Positions 53,636 to 64,000 of a stretch of DNA of 64,000 nt are shown here, piece after piece. The stretch spans positions 124,001 through 188,000 of the forward strand of contig CATKHK010000046.1 in the NCBI GenBank assembly GCA_949751835.1. The letters run 5' to 3'. Both the position numbers and the translations under genes were made by a program. How positions within the stretch are numbered: position 1 is the first letter of the stretch; each line of letters starts with the position of its first letter. Under the pieces are notes generated by a model, which saw only the letters and a list, made by a program, of their open reading frames with translations, did no database searches and was not told the origin of the DNA. This stretch comes from Blepharisma japonicum. Its lineage: Eukaryota; Ciliophora; Heterotrichea; Heterotrichida; Blepharismidae.

Positions 53636-55714
53636 CTAAGTCTTTTTAGTTTGCTTGATTTTTTGAAGCAGAGGTAGCCAATGAGGCTTATCGTAAACCC
53701 CGTCAGCCTTTTCGACTTGCTCTATTAATTTGGCATAAACTTGCCCATCAGCTGCTCCTAAAACTGAGCCATGAATAGAATCTGGTGGCGCAATTGCATC
53801 AATTACTTTTATGCATACTTCAGCCAGCTCTTCACACAATCTCATCACGCTATCTCTTACAACCTTTACTTGATGAGCAGTCATTGCGCTATCTTGGAAT
53901 GAAGATAAGTTTCTTTCAATTATTCCAACACTGAAGAGAACAAAAAGTTTTCTTAAAACTCTCCCTGTCTTTTCGCATTTTTCTTCCAATTCTCTTACAA
54001 ATTTCGAATATTCTCTCATCATAATGTACTCTCCATAAGTCTTTGCTAACTCTTGTATATAAAAAACTTGTGATTTATTCCAAGCATCAAACATATCCTT
54101 AGAGCTTCCAGTGACTTCTTGAAGTTTCATCAAGCTCTGATGAAGAAGGTAATTTAATCTAAATTCAATTAGCTCAAATAAAGTTTTTTCATTTTCAAGC
54201 TGTTCTGAATTTTCAAATCTGGCTCTGAATTGCATCACTTTTTCATGATCAACTTGCACACATTTTAATGTTGGGGCGTCAATTACGTGACCTTTAAATG
54301 TCCTTTGAATCTGTTTGAGAATAAATTTCCCTGTTTGCTGGATCAATACCCCATTGTCACCTTCCCATGTAACTCCAATATTAACATTCATCATAATTCT
54401 TCCTAGATTTGCATATGATGAATAGCCTAGCCCTCCAGTTGCTTCTCTGCATTGCTGCAGGCAAGAATTGGCATACCAAGAAGCTACCCCTTTACATGCT
54501 GAAAGAATAGCGTGAAATTCTGAGACTTCAAGTCCTTCAGGATTTTCATCAATTTTTTTTTGAATTATTGGGATATGTTCATTGAACCATAGAATCGTTG
54601 ATCTAATTGCAAAAATACTTGCAAGGTGGGGAATTAATTTATATTGCTGTAAAGGATAATCTAGAACAGAATTTTCCGTTTCAGTCGAGCTAAATTGCTT
54701 TCTAACGACTGAAAATCTTAAAGCTGCAGTTAAAGCAGATTTCATATGCTGTTCAGCAGCACAGACAACTGCAATCCTTCCCCCAATCAGCCCAACCATC
54801 ATAATTCCGAGCCTTTTTTCCTTATTTTTTATGCTACTTCTAAATTTTCCATCTGCAGTAATAGAACTAAATTTATCCAATAAAGAATCATAAGGAACTC
54901 TATAATTTCTAAACAAAATAAACCCGTTATCAATTCCATCGAGCCCAATTTTTTTTCCACAATCGCCTATAATTACTCGAGGAGGACAATCATGAGTTTG
55001 ATTATCACGAATTGGTACAACAAAAGCATTGATTCCTTTATCAACTCCTTCAACAATTAACCTTGCGAATATAACTGACATATTCGAGGTTTTTCCTAAT
55101 CCACCGATTCACCATTTTGCTGATGTGGCAGTTGGGGAATTTATTATGAATTCTCTTTTAATATGATCATACGTAGCAGTCGTTTCTAATTTTGCTACAT
55201 TCGAGCCATGGCCAAGCTCTGTCATGCCGAAGCAGCCATAATCCAATAGATGATAAGCTCTTTTCATATGTTCTATATGCTTAGAAGTCCCTAAGCTCTC
55301 TATGACATTTATATATAAAACTAAATGGATTAGGAGTCTTGTGGCTAGTCCAATGTCATAGTCACATAAAGCATAAAGAAGTTCATACTTTCTCAGCACT
55401 TCCTCCTTGCATAACTCATAAGATAAGTTAGCTTTAAAATAAATGCTTGCGATTTGCTGGATGACTCTTTCCCTTTTTCTTTCACGAGGAAATTCAGCTT
55501 CATCGTTATGATTAAAGATTGGATCATTCACCATATGATTTCGATAGGCCATAATTCTCTCATAAGAGTCACGAAAGAAATGACGTAACAAAATTTCTTT
55601 ATTTACTTCCTCTCCTTTTTTGCGATAATTATCTAAGGATTCGTCATAAGGTATTGGTGGAAATTGTGATGATAGGTGATAATTTATGAGATTCAGCCTT
55701 TTTATTCTAGACAT
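53636..55714 (-). CDS. Acyl-CoA oxidase A (peroxisomal beta-oxidation)
   Basis: A 692-residue flavoenzyme that oxidises acyl-CoA to trans-2-enoyl-CoA with H2O2 release. Conserved: 'YGCFGMTELGHGSNV' in the FAD/acyl pocket, 'FIINSPTATSAKWWIGGLG', 'VPIRDNQTHDCPPRVIIGDCG', 'GLDGIDNGFILFRNYRVP' and 'ATGGLGYS' (with 'WEGDNGVLIQQT'). The W pair is TGG-TGA. The protein ends 'KKT', not a classical SKL-like PTS1, so targeting may use another signal or route. It is one of two tandem copies (the other at 56196) with long conserved stretches throughout. ATG at 55714 is shared by alignment with the second copy. Confidence 0.95.
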
Positions 55715-56195
55715 TTTTTTATAAGCGTTTTTGGTGTGAAACTAAATAAGTTTAAATGATGCCATTTAAATTAAAGTGACGCATCTTATATCCATTTTAG
55801 TTAAACATAAAATCGGAAAGGAACTTTTTTGCAGCCAAAGAAATAAAAAAACAAAATTTGTTTGTGATTGGATATTTAATTTGAATTTTTTCTGATGTTT
55901 TATTCTAAAGAAATATAAAACATGATAATAGCTTATGGTTAAAGGCACTGTCGACTTGCTATTTTCTTTCTGAATTTAGAAGCTAATGATTAATAAAATA
56001 GCACAGTTTTTATGAGCAGAAAGTATTACTGTTTTAATTTGGATGACTATTTTAAAAATTTAAATGGTTTCAGGCGATTTCAGTAATTAATTGATTATAT
56101 GCTTTAGAGTAATTCCAAGAGACTGCAAGTTTAAAAGTAATTAAATTTTATAAATTTAAACCAACTTTTTTGGGTTAATTAAGTTAAGATTAATT
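55715..56195. other. Intergenic between tandem oxidases
   Basis: AT-rich. A short minus-strand frame (55766-55948) is Phe/Lys-rich and unsupported. CGCTTATAAAAAAATG leads into oxidase A on the minus strand. Confidence 0.45.
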
Positions 56196-58271
56196 TTACT
56201 TTTTAATTTGTTTAACTTTTTGAAGTAGAGGCAGCCAATAAGGCTTATCATAAACTTCTTCAGCCTTTTCGACTTGCTCTATTAATTTTGCATAAATTTG
56301 TCCATTAGCTACTCCTAATACTGAACCATGAATTGAATCTGGCGGCGCAATCGCATCAATCACTTTAATACTCACTTCAGCTAACTCTTCACATAGCCTG
56401 ATCACGCTTTCTCTTACAACTTTTGCTTGATGAGCATTCATTGCGTTATCTTGGAATGATGCTGAATATTTTTGAATAAGTCCAACACTAAAGAGTACAA
56501 AAAATTTTCTTAAAACTTGTCCTGTCTTCTCACATTTTCCTTCTAGTTCTTTTACAAATTTCGCGAATTCTCTCATCATAATGTATTCTCCATAAGTTTT
56601 TGCTAGCTCTTGTAGACAGAAAACCTGCGATTTATTCCAAGCATCAAACATGTCTTTGGAATTTACAGTAGCTTCCTGAAGTTTCATTAAACTTTGATAA
56701 AGGATATAATTTAGCCTATACTCTATTAATTCAAATAAGGTATTTTCGTTCTCGAGTTGTTCGAAATTTTCAAATTTTGCTTTAAATTGCATCAATTTTT
56801 CATGATCAACTTTTATGCATTGTAGAGATTGAGCATCTATTGCATGACCTTTGAAATTTCTTTGAACTTGTTTAAATATAAATTTTGCTGTCTGTTGGAT
56901 TAAAACTCCGCTATCTCCTTCCCAAGTAGAGCCTATATTATCATTCATAATAATTCTGCCTAGAGTTGCATAATAAGAATAGCCCAATCCTCCGCATGCT
57001 TCTCTGCATTGCTGTAAACAAGAACTTGAATACCAAGAAGCAACTCCTTTGCATGCAGACAGAATTGCATGATATTCTGAGACTTCTAGGGCGTCTGGGT
57101 TTTCATTAATTTTCTGCTGAACAATTGGCAAATTTTCATTGCACCATAGAAGAATTGAACGAATAGCAAAAAGGCTTGCGAGATGAGGAATTAATTTATA
57201 GCGCTGCAATGGATAATCTAATACAGGATTTTCTATTTCATTTGAACTGAATTGTTTTCGAACAGCTGAAAACCTTAAAGCAGCAGTTAAGCCTACTTTC
57301 ATGTGCTGCTCTGCAGCACAAACAACAGCAACTCTTCCTCCGATAAGGCCAACCATCATCGTTCCGAGTCTTTTCTCCTTAGCACTAATAGTGCTTTTGA
57401 ATTTTCCATCATTAGTAATTGAGCTGAATTTGTCTAACAAAGAATCATATGGAACTCTATAATTTTTGAAAAGCATAAACCCATTATCAATTCCATCTAA
57501 CCCTATCTTTTTTCCGCAATCTCCTATGATAACTCCAGGAAGAGGGTCATGGGTTTGATTATCACGGATTGGTATAATAAAAGCATTGACTCCTTTATCT
57601 ACGCCTTCAATGATAAGCCTTGCGAAAAGAACTGACTTATTAGAAGTTTTTCCTAATCCACCAATCCATCATTTTGCTGAAGTTGCAGTTGGTGAATTTA
57701 TTATAAACTCTCTTGTCGAATGATCATATGTAGCGGTTGTTTCAAGTTTTGCTACATTTGAACCATGCCCAAGTTCTGTCATACCAAAGCATCCATAATC
57801 TAACAGACTATAAGCTCTTTTAATGTGCTCTGAATGCTTAGATGTTCCTAAAGTTTCTATCGCATCTATATATAAAACCAAATGAATAGAAATTCTTGTA
57901 GCGACAGCTATATCATAGTCGCATAAAGCGTACAGAAGTTCATATTTTCTTAATGGACCCTTTTTACAATACTCGTAAGATATTATCGCTTTAAAATAAA
58001 TGCTTGCAATCTGCTGAACAACTCTTTCTCGTTTTTTACTGCGAGAAAACTCAGCCTCATCATAATGATTGAAAATTGGATTCTTTATCATATGATTTCG
58101 GAAATCTATAATTCGATCATAGGACTCACCAAAAAAATGACGTAATAAAACTTCTTTATTTATTTCTTCCCCTCTCTTACGATAATTATCTAAGGATTCA
58201 TCATAAGGGATATGTGGAAACTTTGAAATTAGGTGACTATTTATGAGGCTGAGTCTTTTAGTTCCTGGCAT
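56196..58271 (-). CDS. Acyl-CoA oxidase B (tandem duplicate)
   Basis: A 691-residue paralogue of the enzyme at 53636 with the same motifs ('FGMTELGHGSNV', 'SAKWWIGGLG', 'ACGGLGYS', 'WEGDSGVLIQQT'). Here the W pair is TGA-TGG, the reverse of copy A. An upstream extension of the frame to 58358 is open, but alignment with copy A places the start at the ATG of 'MPGTKRLSLINSHL' (58271), just after CCGCTTATAAAG. It also lacks an SKL-type C-terminus (ends 'KQIKK'). Substrate preference may differ, but the sequence does not show how. Confidence 0.94.
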
Positions 58272-58765
58272 CTTTATAAGCGGCTTTAAAATGAAATGCA
58301 AAATGATTAAAATAAGACCATATAAATAATGTGACGTATCTTTGATATTTTTTAGCAAAAATTAAAGAGCGTTTAACAAATAAAACATTAATAAATTTAT
58401 TTGATTCTATTAAAATCAAAGCAAAATAAAATTATTATTTCAAATAATAATTTTATTTTATATATAAATGAAAACTTTATATTAATTCTTTTTAAAGTTA
58501 TAACATAATTTTTGGGATTTATTGGAGGAATTATTTAAACTTTTATATGTGTGTAACTATTTTTTTATTCAGTTGTATAAATAGAATTCTCTTAGTAATT
58601 AAATATAAGACGAATTTTTGACTTTCTTAAAATTTTATTGCATATAATCCTATTAAAATATTTTTAAATTATAATAATACTCTTCAACAAAAAAATCAAT
58701 TTTTTAGCTTAATTTTCTAGGATATCTTATTACAAAATTTATGCATATGACTACAAAGATTTTCA
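58272..58765. other. Intergenic
   Basis: Very AT-rich spacer between the upstream side of oxidase B and the 3' end of the next minus-strand gene. Nothing recognised. Confidence 0.45.
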
Positions 58766-59821
58766 TTATCTTGGAGACGAACTTTCTTTTCTGGATGATT
58801 TTCGCTGCGAAAACCCTGCCTGAACAACTTTAAATATAGGATCATAGCCATTGCTAAATGCCTTATGACTAAACCCTGACATTTTTAGCCCAGGGGTTTC
58901 TGATCTTCTTCCTGCAGTAATCGGTGTTTTCACAGCCCTTTCCACTGGTGTCGACATTCTTTGTTTTGGATGAAAAATTCATTTCGGTGGCGATTCATAA
59001 TCATTTACTTCTCCTACAAAAAAGTTTTTCGTCGAAATTGACTCGGGTTTTGATCTTAGTCTATATCTATACAAATGTCTTTCTACTTCAGATTGAATAT
59101 TCCCAATTTCTTGTTTAATTTCTTCACATCTAGAAGTCTTTTTTTCATGTTCCTTCAAAAATTCTTTCAAAAAATCATCATTGATTTTATCTGGACATAC
59201 ACAATATACACTATTACAATTTTTACATTTGGCCATTCTTTTTTCAATGCTCAATTTTGTGATAAAATCCTTATATTGATATCCCAATATAGATCGATCA
59301 GAATTAGACCGTTTTCTTTTAGTTGGGGATACTGATCTTGACGATTTTAGCTGCATATTTTTCTTTTTAGGGACTTCACCTAGGTTTTGATAAGCTGAAA
59401 CTAGTTGTTTGAACTCCACAAGCTCTTTAGTCAGCTTTATTTTGGGGAAGACTGAAACCCTGAATAGACTGGATTTTTCATCTTCGACTAAATTTTTTGA
59501 ACATTCTTTATATATTTCTTCAAGCCTTTTGTCAGGGCTTCAAGATATTTTGTGATCGGGGCTTTTGAATTCTTCTTGCAGTAGATCGCTATTGTCCTCT
59601 GGAGATCATTTTCACTCTTCTTTGGGTTTTTCTAATATGGACTCTTCATTAACTTCAAATGTAGCAGGATTATCAGGAGTTTGGATAGATGCATCTTGTG
59701 TGATATTTTGCAGCTCGTTGCCGTCAAAATTAGGAGAAGCAAAAATACTTGGAGCTGCCCAAGCTTTTTTTAGCTTACGGTGGGAAATTCCTTTGATACC
59801 AAAATGAGCTTTTTCTGTCAT
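58766..59821 (-). CDS. Hypothetical protein with CX2C...CXC motif
   Basis: A 351-residue protein continuous with TGA as Trp at several points ('EEWKWSPEDN', 'ISWSPDKR'). Mostly disordered, Ser/Lys/Glu-rich, with repeated W-S-P motifs in the first third, a small Cys motif 'CKNCNSVYCVC' near residue 210 that could bind zinc, and a coiled coil right after it. The C-terminus is basic and Ser-rich. No family recognised. A cytoskeletal or regulatory scaffold is a guess only. Confidence 0.7.
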
Positions 59822-59862
59822 ACTTAAAAAATATTGAAATTAAGATAATTCTATAAGAAATT

Positions 59863-60162
59863 TTAGTTTAAGATTCCTACCAATTCAGTGTCTTTGTATA
59901 TATAAAGCTTTTCTTCATTAACAAAGACGACTTGCCCACCATAGCTTGGGAGAAGAACAGTTTGCCCCTCGTTAACTAGGCATTGTCTTAGCTGTCCATC
60001 CACATTTTTTATTCCAGGGCCTATTGCCAACACTTTCCCCATAATAAGATCTTGCTCTTTAGTATCAGGAAGGAAAATTCCTCCAGCAGTTTTTTTAGGT
60101 GCTTCTAGCTTCTGTATTAGAACTCTATTAAGCAATGGAATTACACGTTTGATGCCTGCCAT
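59863..60162 (-). CDS. Chaperonin 10 (HSPE1/GroES, mitochondrial)
   Basis: A 99-residue co-chaperonin that caps Hsp60 in the mitochondrial matrix. Signature 'PLLNRVLIQKLEAPKKTAGGIFLPD' region (mobile loop 'KKTAGGIFLP') and 'GQTVLLPSYGG' are present, along with the C-terminal 'YKDTELVGIL'. Length matches the family, including the usual absence of a cleaved presequence. Confidence 0.97.
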   Translation of the reverse strand: MAGIKRVIPLLNRVLIQKLEAPKKTAGGIFLPDTKEQDLIMGKVLAIGPGIKNVDGQLRQCLVNEGQTVLLPSYGGQVVFVNEEKLYIYKDTELVGILN

Positions 60163-60197
60163 ATTATTATTCCTTATAATTTAGCATTAAATTTACA

Positions 60198-61886
60198 TTA
60201 ATTATCCATAACTGAATTTCTTTTACTAATGTATCGCTGCACCTGGTCTCTTCTATATCTCTGGTTGATTAATTGTTGGAATGCTTCTACCCATACATCT
60301 CTTGGTACAATATTTTCTTTTACAAGTTCTAGATCAAGGTTCCTATCATTAGAAATTAAAGAAAAACTAAGCTCTTCTTTTTCTGGGTGTTTAAATCTGT
60401 TAAAGCAAGGAGAATTTCTTCCTTTTTGGATAGATCTTATGCTAACTGCAGCCATTGATCCTGATGGCTTAATCTTATTAAGATTCCTTCATTCGATATA
60501 CCGAAGATCAGCTGTCAAAACTACATGTTTTAAATGAGGCTTCCCATGTCTTCCATATTTCAAAAAAATTCCACCTTTGGTTAATAAATTTACCAGCCCT
60601 TCAGTTTTGCCTAAAGACGCTAAAATTGTATAAGTTCGATGTTTTTCATCATGAATGTTCATTTCTAGTGCTTCAGATTCTGTAATACTAATAACGCTTT
60701 CTTTGTCTGACTCTTTAAGAGTTTCTTGTTTTTGCTCTTCATCAAGAGCATCAAAATCGTAATCCCATGAAACTGTTGACTTAGAAACGTCGATTTCTTC
60801 TGAAAGCTGACTAATTTCTTGGGATGTTTCTTGCTCTTCACTTCCTTCAATTATGTTTGAAATATCAGGCTCTTGAGCTACCATTTCTCCAAGGGTAAAA
60901 AAATGGGTTTTCCTATGCTTCCTCATAACTGGCAACGCTGGAGACATGTCTGGAGAGTCAAGTCTTTCAGGTAAAGCTCCATTATTTACTAATACGATCC
61001 CTTTTAGCCCAGCTATATTTTTGCAAACAGCCCTTCATATTTTATAATCCCCAGCTGTGAGTGGAAGTATTACTACAGCCCTCTCCATTTCTTGAAATTT
61101 ATAGACCACTTTAATATCCCCGCTATCTTGGTCAATTATTTCAATTACATGGTCAAGCGTCAAACTAAACATGGGCTCAATTTCTTTTGCACTATAAAAA
61201 GCATTGAGTTCTTCATAATCAATTACAACGTATTTTCTTGAGTATATTATTGCTTCATCTGAATATGCGCTTGAGGCAAATTTCACATAACTTCTATAAG
61301 AGGTTTTATGTTCAATTAACTGCTCTTCTGTTGGGTTTATGGTAGTTTTTTGCCGCTTTATTAAGCTTGCCTTTTGCTTTTCTATGAATTCTTCTTCTAG
61401 AGCTTGCAGCTCAGCACGGGCTTCTCCTATTTCGGGATTTGTAGAGGAGATTTCTAGCTGGATCGATAAAGGTTTTTTAGGGAAAATGTCAGAGTTTTCT
61501 GTATCGAGAGAGTCATCACTGTCAGTAAAGCTTGACTCAGTTATTAAATCTGGGTTACTATTCAATTCTGCCGCAAAATCGGCGATTTGTGGAGAATCAC
61601 GCATAGTGCTTTCTCTGCGGAGATCTTTAAGCTCTTTGAATTTATTTGAGAAAAGCATATCAACTCGTTCACAGACAAAATGTTTTAAATGCTTTGACTG
61701 TAAAAAGGAAGTGATTCTTTCTTTTTTGCATTTTGAGATTGTGTCTTTTAATTCTTTAACTTTGTTTATGATATCTTCACGTGTTAAAAAAAGTGGAAGT
61801 TTGGAAGCATAAAGAGATTGAGAAGGAGAAATTTGCTGGGAAGGATGTTGGCTGTTAGAAGAGCTTGAGATAAGTTCAGTTGACAT
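60198..61886 (-). CDS. PH-domain-like protein
   Basis: A 562-residue protein; TGA is Trp at 'DYKIWRAVC' and 'RYIEWRNL'. The N-terminal half has a helical Lys-rich segment and an acidic Ser/Asp region. From about residue 215 a beta-rich stretch ('VVYKFQEMERAVVILPLTA') may be a first PH-like fold. Near residues 430-530 there is a clearer PH pattern: 'GGIFLKYGRHGKPHLKHVVLT' then 'YIEWRNL', ending in a helix with Trp ('RDVWVEAFQQLI'). PH domains bind phosphoinositides or proteins at membranes. Two-PH reading is tentative. Confidence 0.7.
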
Positions 61887-61959
61887 TTATCCTTCTTAAG
61901 AATTAGTAAAATATTTAACATTAGAAAGTATGATATTTGCTGCACAGGAAATTTTAAAA

Positions 61960-64000
61960 TTAGTTAATTTTATCGCTTAAATTTTTGAAAATAGAATTTT
62001 TTGACAGCAATTCTTTTGGAGGCCCGATTTCTACAGCAATTCCATCTTGCATAACTATAATAAGATCGCTTTCCATAACAGTACCTAGCCTATGTGCAAT
62101 TGTAAGTATTGTACATCTCTCAAACCTATTTTTAATTAAATCTTGAATTTTCATATCAGAGTCTTGATCAATCCCAGCAGTCGCTTCATCGAAAAGAATA
62201 ATTTTTGTATTGGCTAGCATTGCCCTTCCTAAGCTTAATAACTGCCTTTCACCTGCTGATAAATTAGAACCATTTTCTTTTATTTGGTAATCAATAGGGT
62301 ATCTTGAGAGATTTACTTCTTTTAATGTATTTTTTATTTGCTCTTGGCTTTTTGTGTGGCAAGGATCTAAATTATTTTCAAAATTTCCATTAAATACAAG
62401 AGGGTCTTGAGGGACTAATGTTATAGTTGATCGGAGCTTGTGCAATCCAATATTAGCAATGTTCACTCCATCTATTAAAATTGAGCCAGAAAAAAGCTCA
62501 ACAATTCTTAGTAAGCAAAGATAAATTGTGGATTTTCCACTACCTGTTCTACCTACAATTCCTATCCTTTTACCTGCTTCTATATAAAAATTGACTCCTT
62601 TGAGTATCATTTGTGTGTTGGGTCGATACTTCATTTTCACCTCTTTAAATTCAATAGTTGGCAACTCAGGCCAGTTTGCTAAATTTTTGTCAGTCGGCAA
62701 TTCTTCTGGGTTTTCTTGAATTATGCTCATATATTGTCTAGCTCTTTCTACTGATATCATTGTATTTTCGTTAAGAGATAGATCGACCACAATATAAGCT
62801 ACATATAATGGAAGCGGCCCTACATATGTAAGAGCAAGTCCTACCATTCCAAGCGAAACATCGTTTCGAAATACAATAACAGCTATATATAATAAGCACA
62901 ACAAGGATGAGCTCAATAATTCCATATTCGTCATAAGCCAGCACTTGCAAGCTGCTATAGAATAAAGCAACCTTATGTTATTATCAACCAATTTTGAATT
63001 TTTTCTATGAAAATTTTCTGTTTGTTTAAAAGTCCTAATAATTTTTAGCCCTGATAAAGTTTCAGTAAAATGATTCAAAATAGGTGACATAGAAATTGCC
63101 TCAAGTCTTGTTAGCTCTCTTGATGCCCCTAAATATAGCCTTTGGATTTTAAGTGATAAATAAAATAGCACAGGTAAAACAATTGATATAACTGGGAAAT
63201 AAATCGATGCCATAATGACCATGGAAGAAATTTGGAAAACTTTATTAGTAATGCTAGAGATCGATTTTGAGACCATTTCGTCGATTGCGTTCAAATCTTT
63301 GCTGAGCCTATTAAGGAGCCTTCCTATAGGAGTAACGTCATAAAAAAGATTTACAGGAGCCCTGACAAAAACTTCGATTAATTTTGTGTGAATAAATCTT
63401 GATGCATTTATACCAAGGACTGCAAGAATAAAAAAGGCTCTAAAGAATATGAAAATATTTCCACCCACTCTTAAGGATAAATAGATTGGAAGATAGATGT
63501 TTATATCACTTGGATTATCACTTCATTGCTTAAGGACTATATCACCTGACATTTTTGCAATTGTGTAGAGCAGCATCATTAATAAGCTGAGATTTAGAGC
63601 TGTAAAGCCGCCTGAGTATTTGAAATAGTCCATTATTACTTGCCAATCGACTTTTCCTGTTTCTTTTTCTTCGTCTTGAATCAATTTCGGTTGGGAACTA
63701 GAAATTTCTTCTATTTGAGACTCCTGACTTATTATCAAATTTTCAGATATTTTAAATGCCTCAGGAGATGACTCTTTAGAGATTTTTCCATTTTCAAGGA
63801 CAATAATTTTATCGACCTTATTCAAAATATTCAGCCTATGAGTTACTAATATTCTAGTCTTTTTTTCCAAAAGCTTCAAAAAACATTTATTCATTATATG
63901 CTCAGCAACAAAAGTATCAACGGAACTTAATGGATCATCTAACAAATAGACATCCTTATCTGCATAAACAGCCCTTGCAAGGCAAATTCTTGCTTTTTGG
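61960..64000 (-). CDS. ABC transporter, ABCC/MRP-type (partial, N-terminus outside window)
   Basis: The C-terminal 680 residues of a full-length MRP-like exporter; the 5' part lies beyond 64000. In order: end of the first nucleotide-binding domain ('ICLARAVYADKDVYLLDDPLSSVD'), a linker, the second membrane domain ('YDVTPIGRLLNRLSKDLNAIDE', the typical ABCC coupling region), and the second nucleotide-binding domain: Walker A 'GRTGSGKST', signature 'LSAGERQLLSLGRA' (LSAGE in place of LSGGQ), Walker B 'KIILFDEATAGID', and H-loop 'IAHRL'. One TGA is Trp ('LKQWSDNP'). It exports conjugated organic anions or related substrates at plasma or vacuolar membranes. Confidence 0.93.

Noticed and set aside
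1-64000. CRISPR arrays, bacterial operons, phage or telomeric repeats
   Set aside because: No regularly spaced repeats, no bacterial-type gene order or ribosome-binding sites, and no telomere-type tandem repeat at either window edge.

Overview
The window reads as macronuclear DNA of a heterotrich ciliate, most probably Blepharisma. Three sequence facts support this. (1) UGA is read as tryptophan throughout: many genes appear broken under the standard code but run open in one frame when TGA is Trp, for example the acyl-CoA oxidase 'KWWIGGLG' encoded TGG-TGA in one copy and TGA-TGG in the other. Termini are TAA or TAG. (2) Introns are mostly 15 nt, GTAA...TAG. (3) The DNA is AT-rich, gene-dense and has very short intergenic gaps. 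I put all gene ends on this code, so several calls are much longer than a standard-code ORF.

Layout. 0-8 kb: P-type Ca2+ ATPase, a QALGGH-type zinc-finger protein, and a cyclic-nucleotide-gated K+ channel carrying a CCHC zinc knuckle. 8-25 kb: an accessory island with four ubiquitin-specific-protease (USP)-like genes in both orientations, two small ubiquitin-like genes ending in Gly-Gly plus a short tail, a decayed paralogue of one USP gene, and several stop-punctuated relics. One USP gene is split by a 293-bp insertion flanked by a TA-containing direct repeat, which could be an unexcised internal eliminated sequence. 25-34 kb: compact housekeeping genes (TMBIM/Bax-inhibitor family, exosome RRP40, patatin lipase, CKS1, Rab, NDUFS5-like, Integrator subunit 3). 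34-36 kb: three related tRNA-like elements, one clearly decayed. 36-49 kb: a Cyc8/Ssn6-like TPR protein, a HECT ubiquitin ligase, a relic-rich gap, and glucosidase II alpha. 49-64 kb: a double cyclic-nucleotide-binding protein, tRNA-Leu(CAG), centrin, eS28, small unknown genes, two tandem acyl-CoA oxidases, chaperonin 10, a PH-domain protein, and an ABCC transporter cut by the window edge.

The most interesting region is the USP/ubiquitin-like island. Processing enzymes and small modifier-like substrates sit together, the paralogues share an intron position (lost in one), and the family is visibly duplicating and decaying. Whether it is a working conjugation-like system or just a fast-evolving family cannot be settled from sequence alone.
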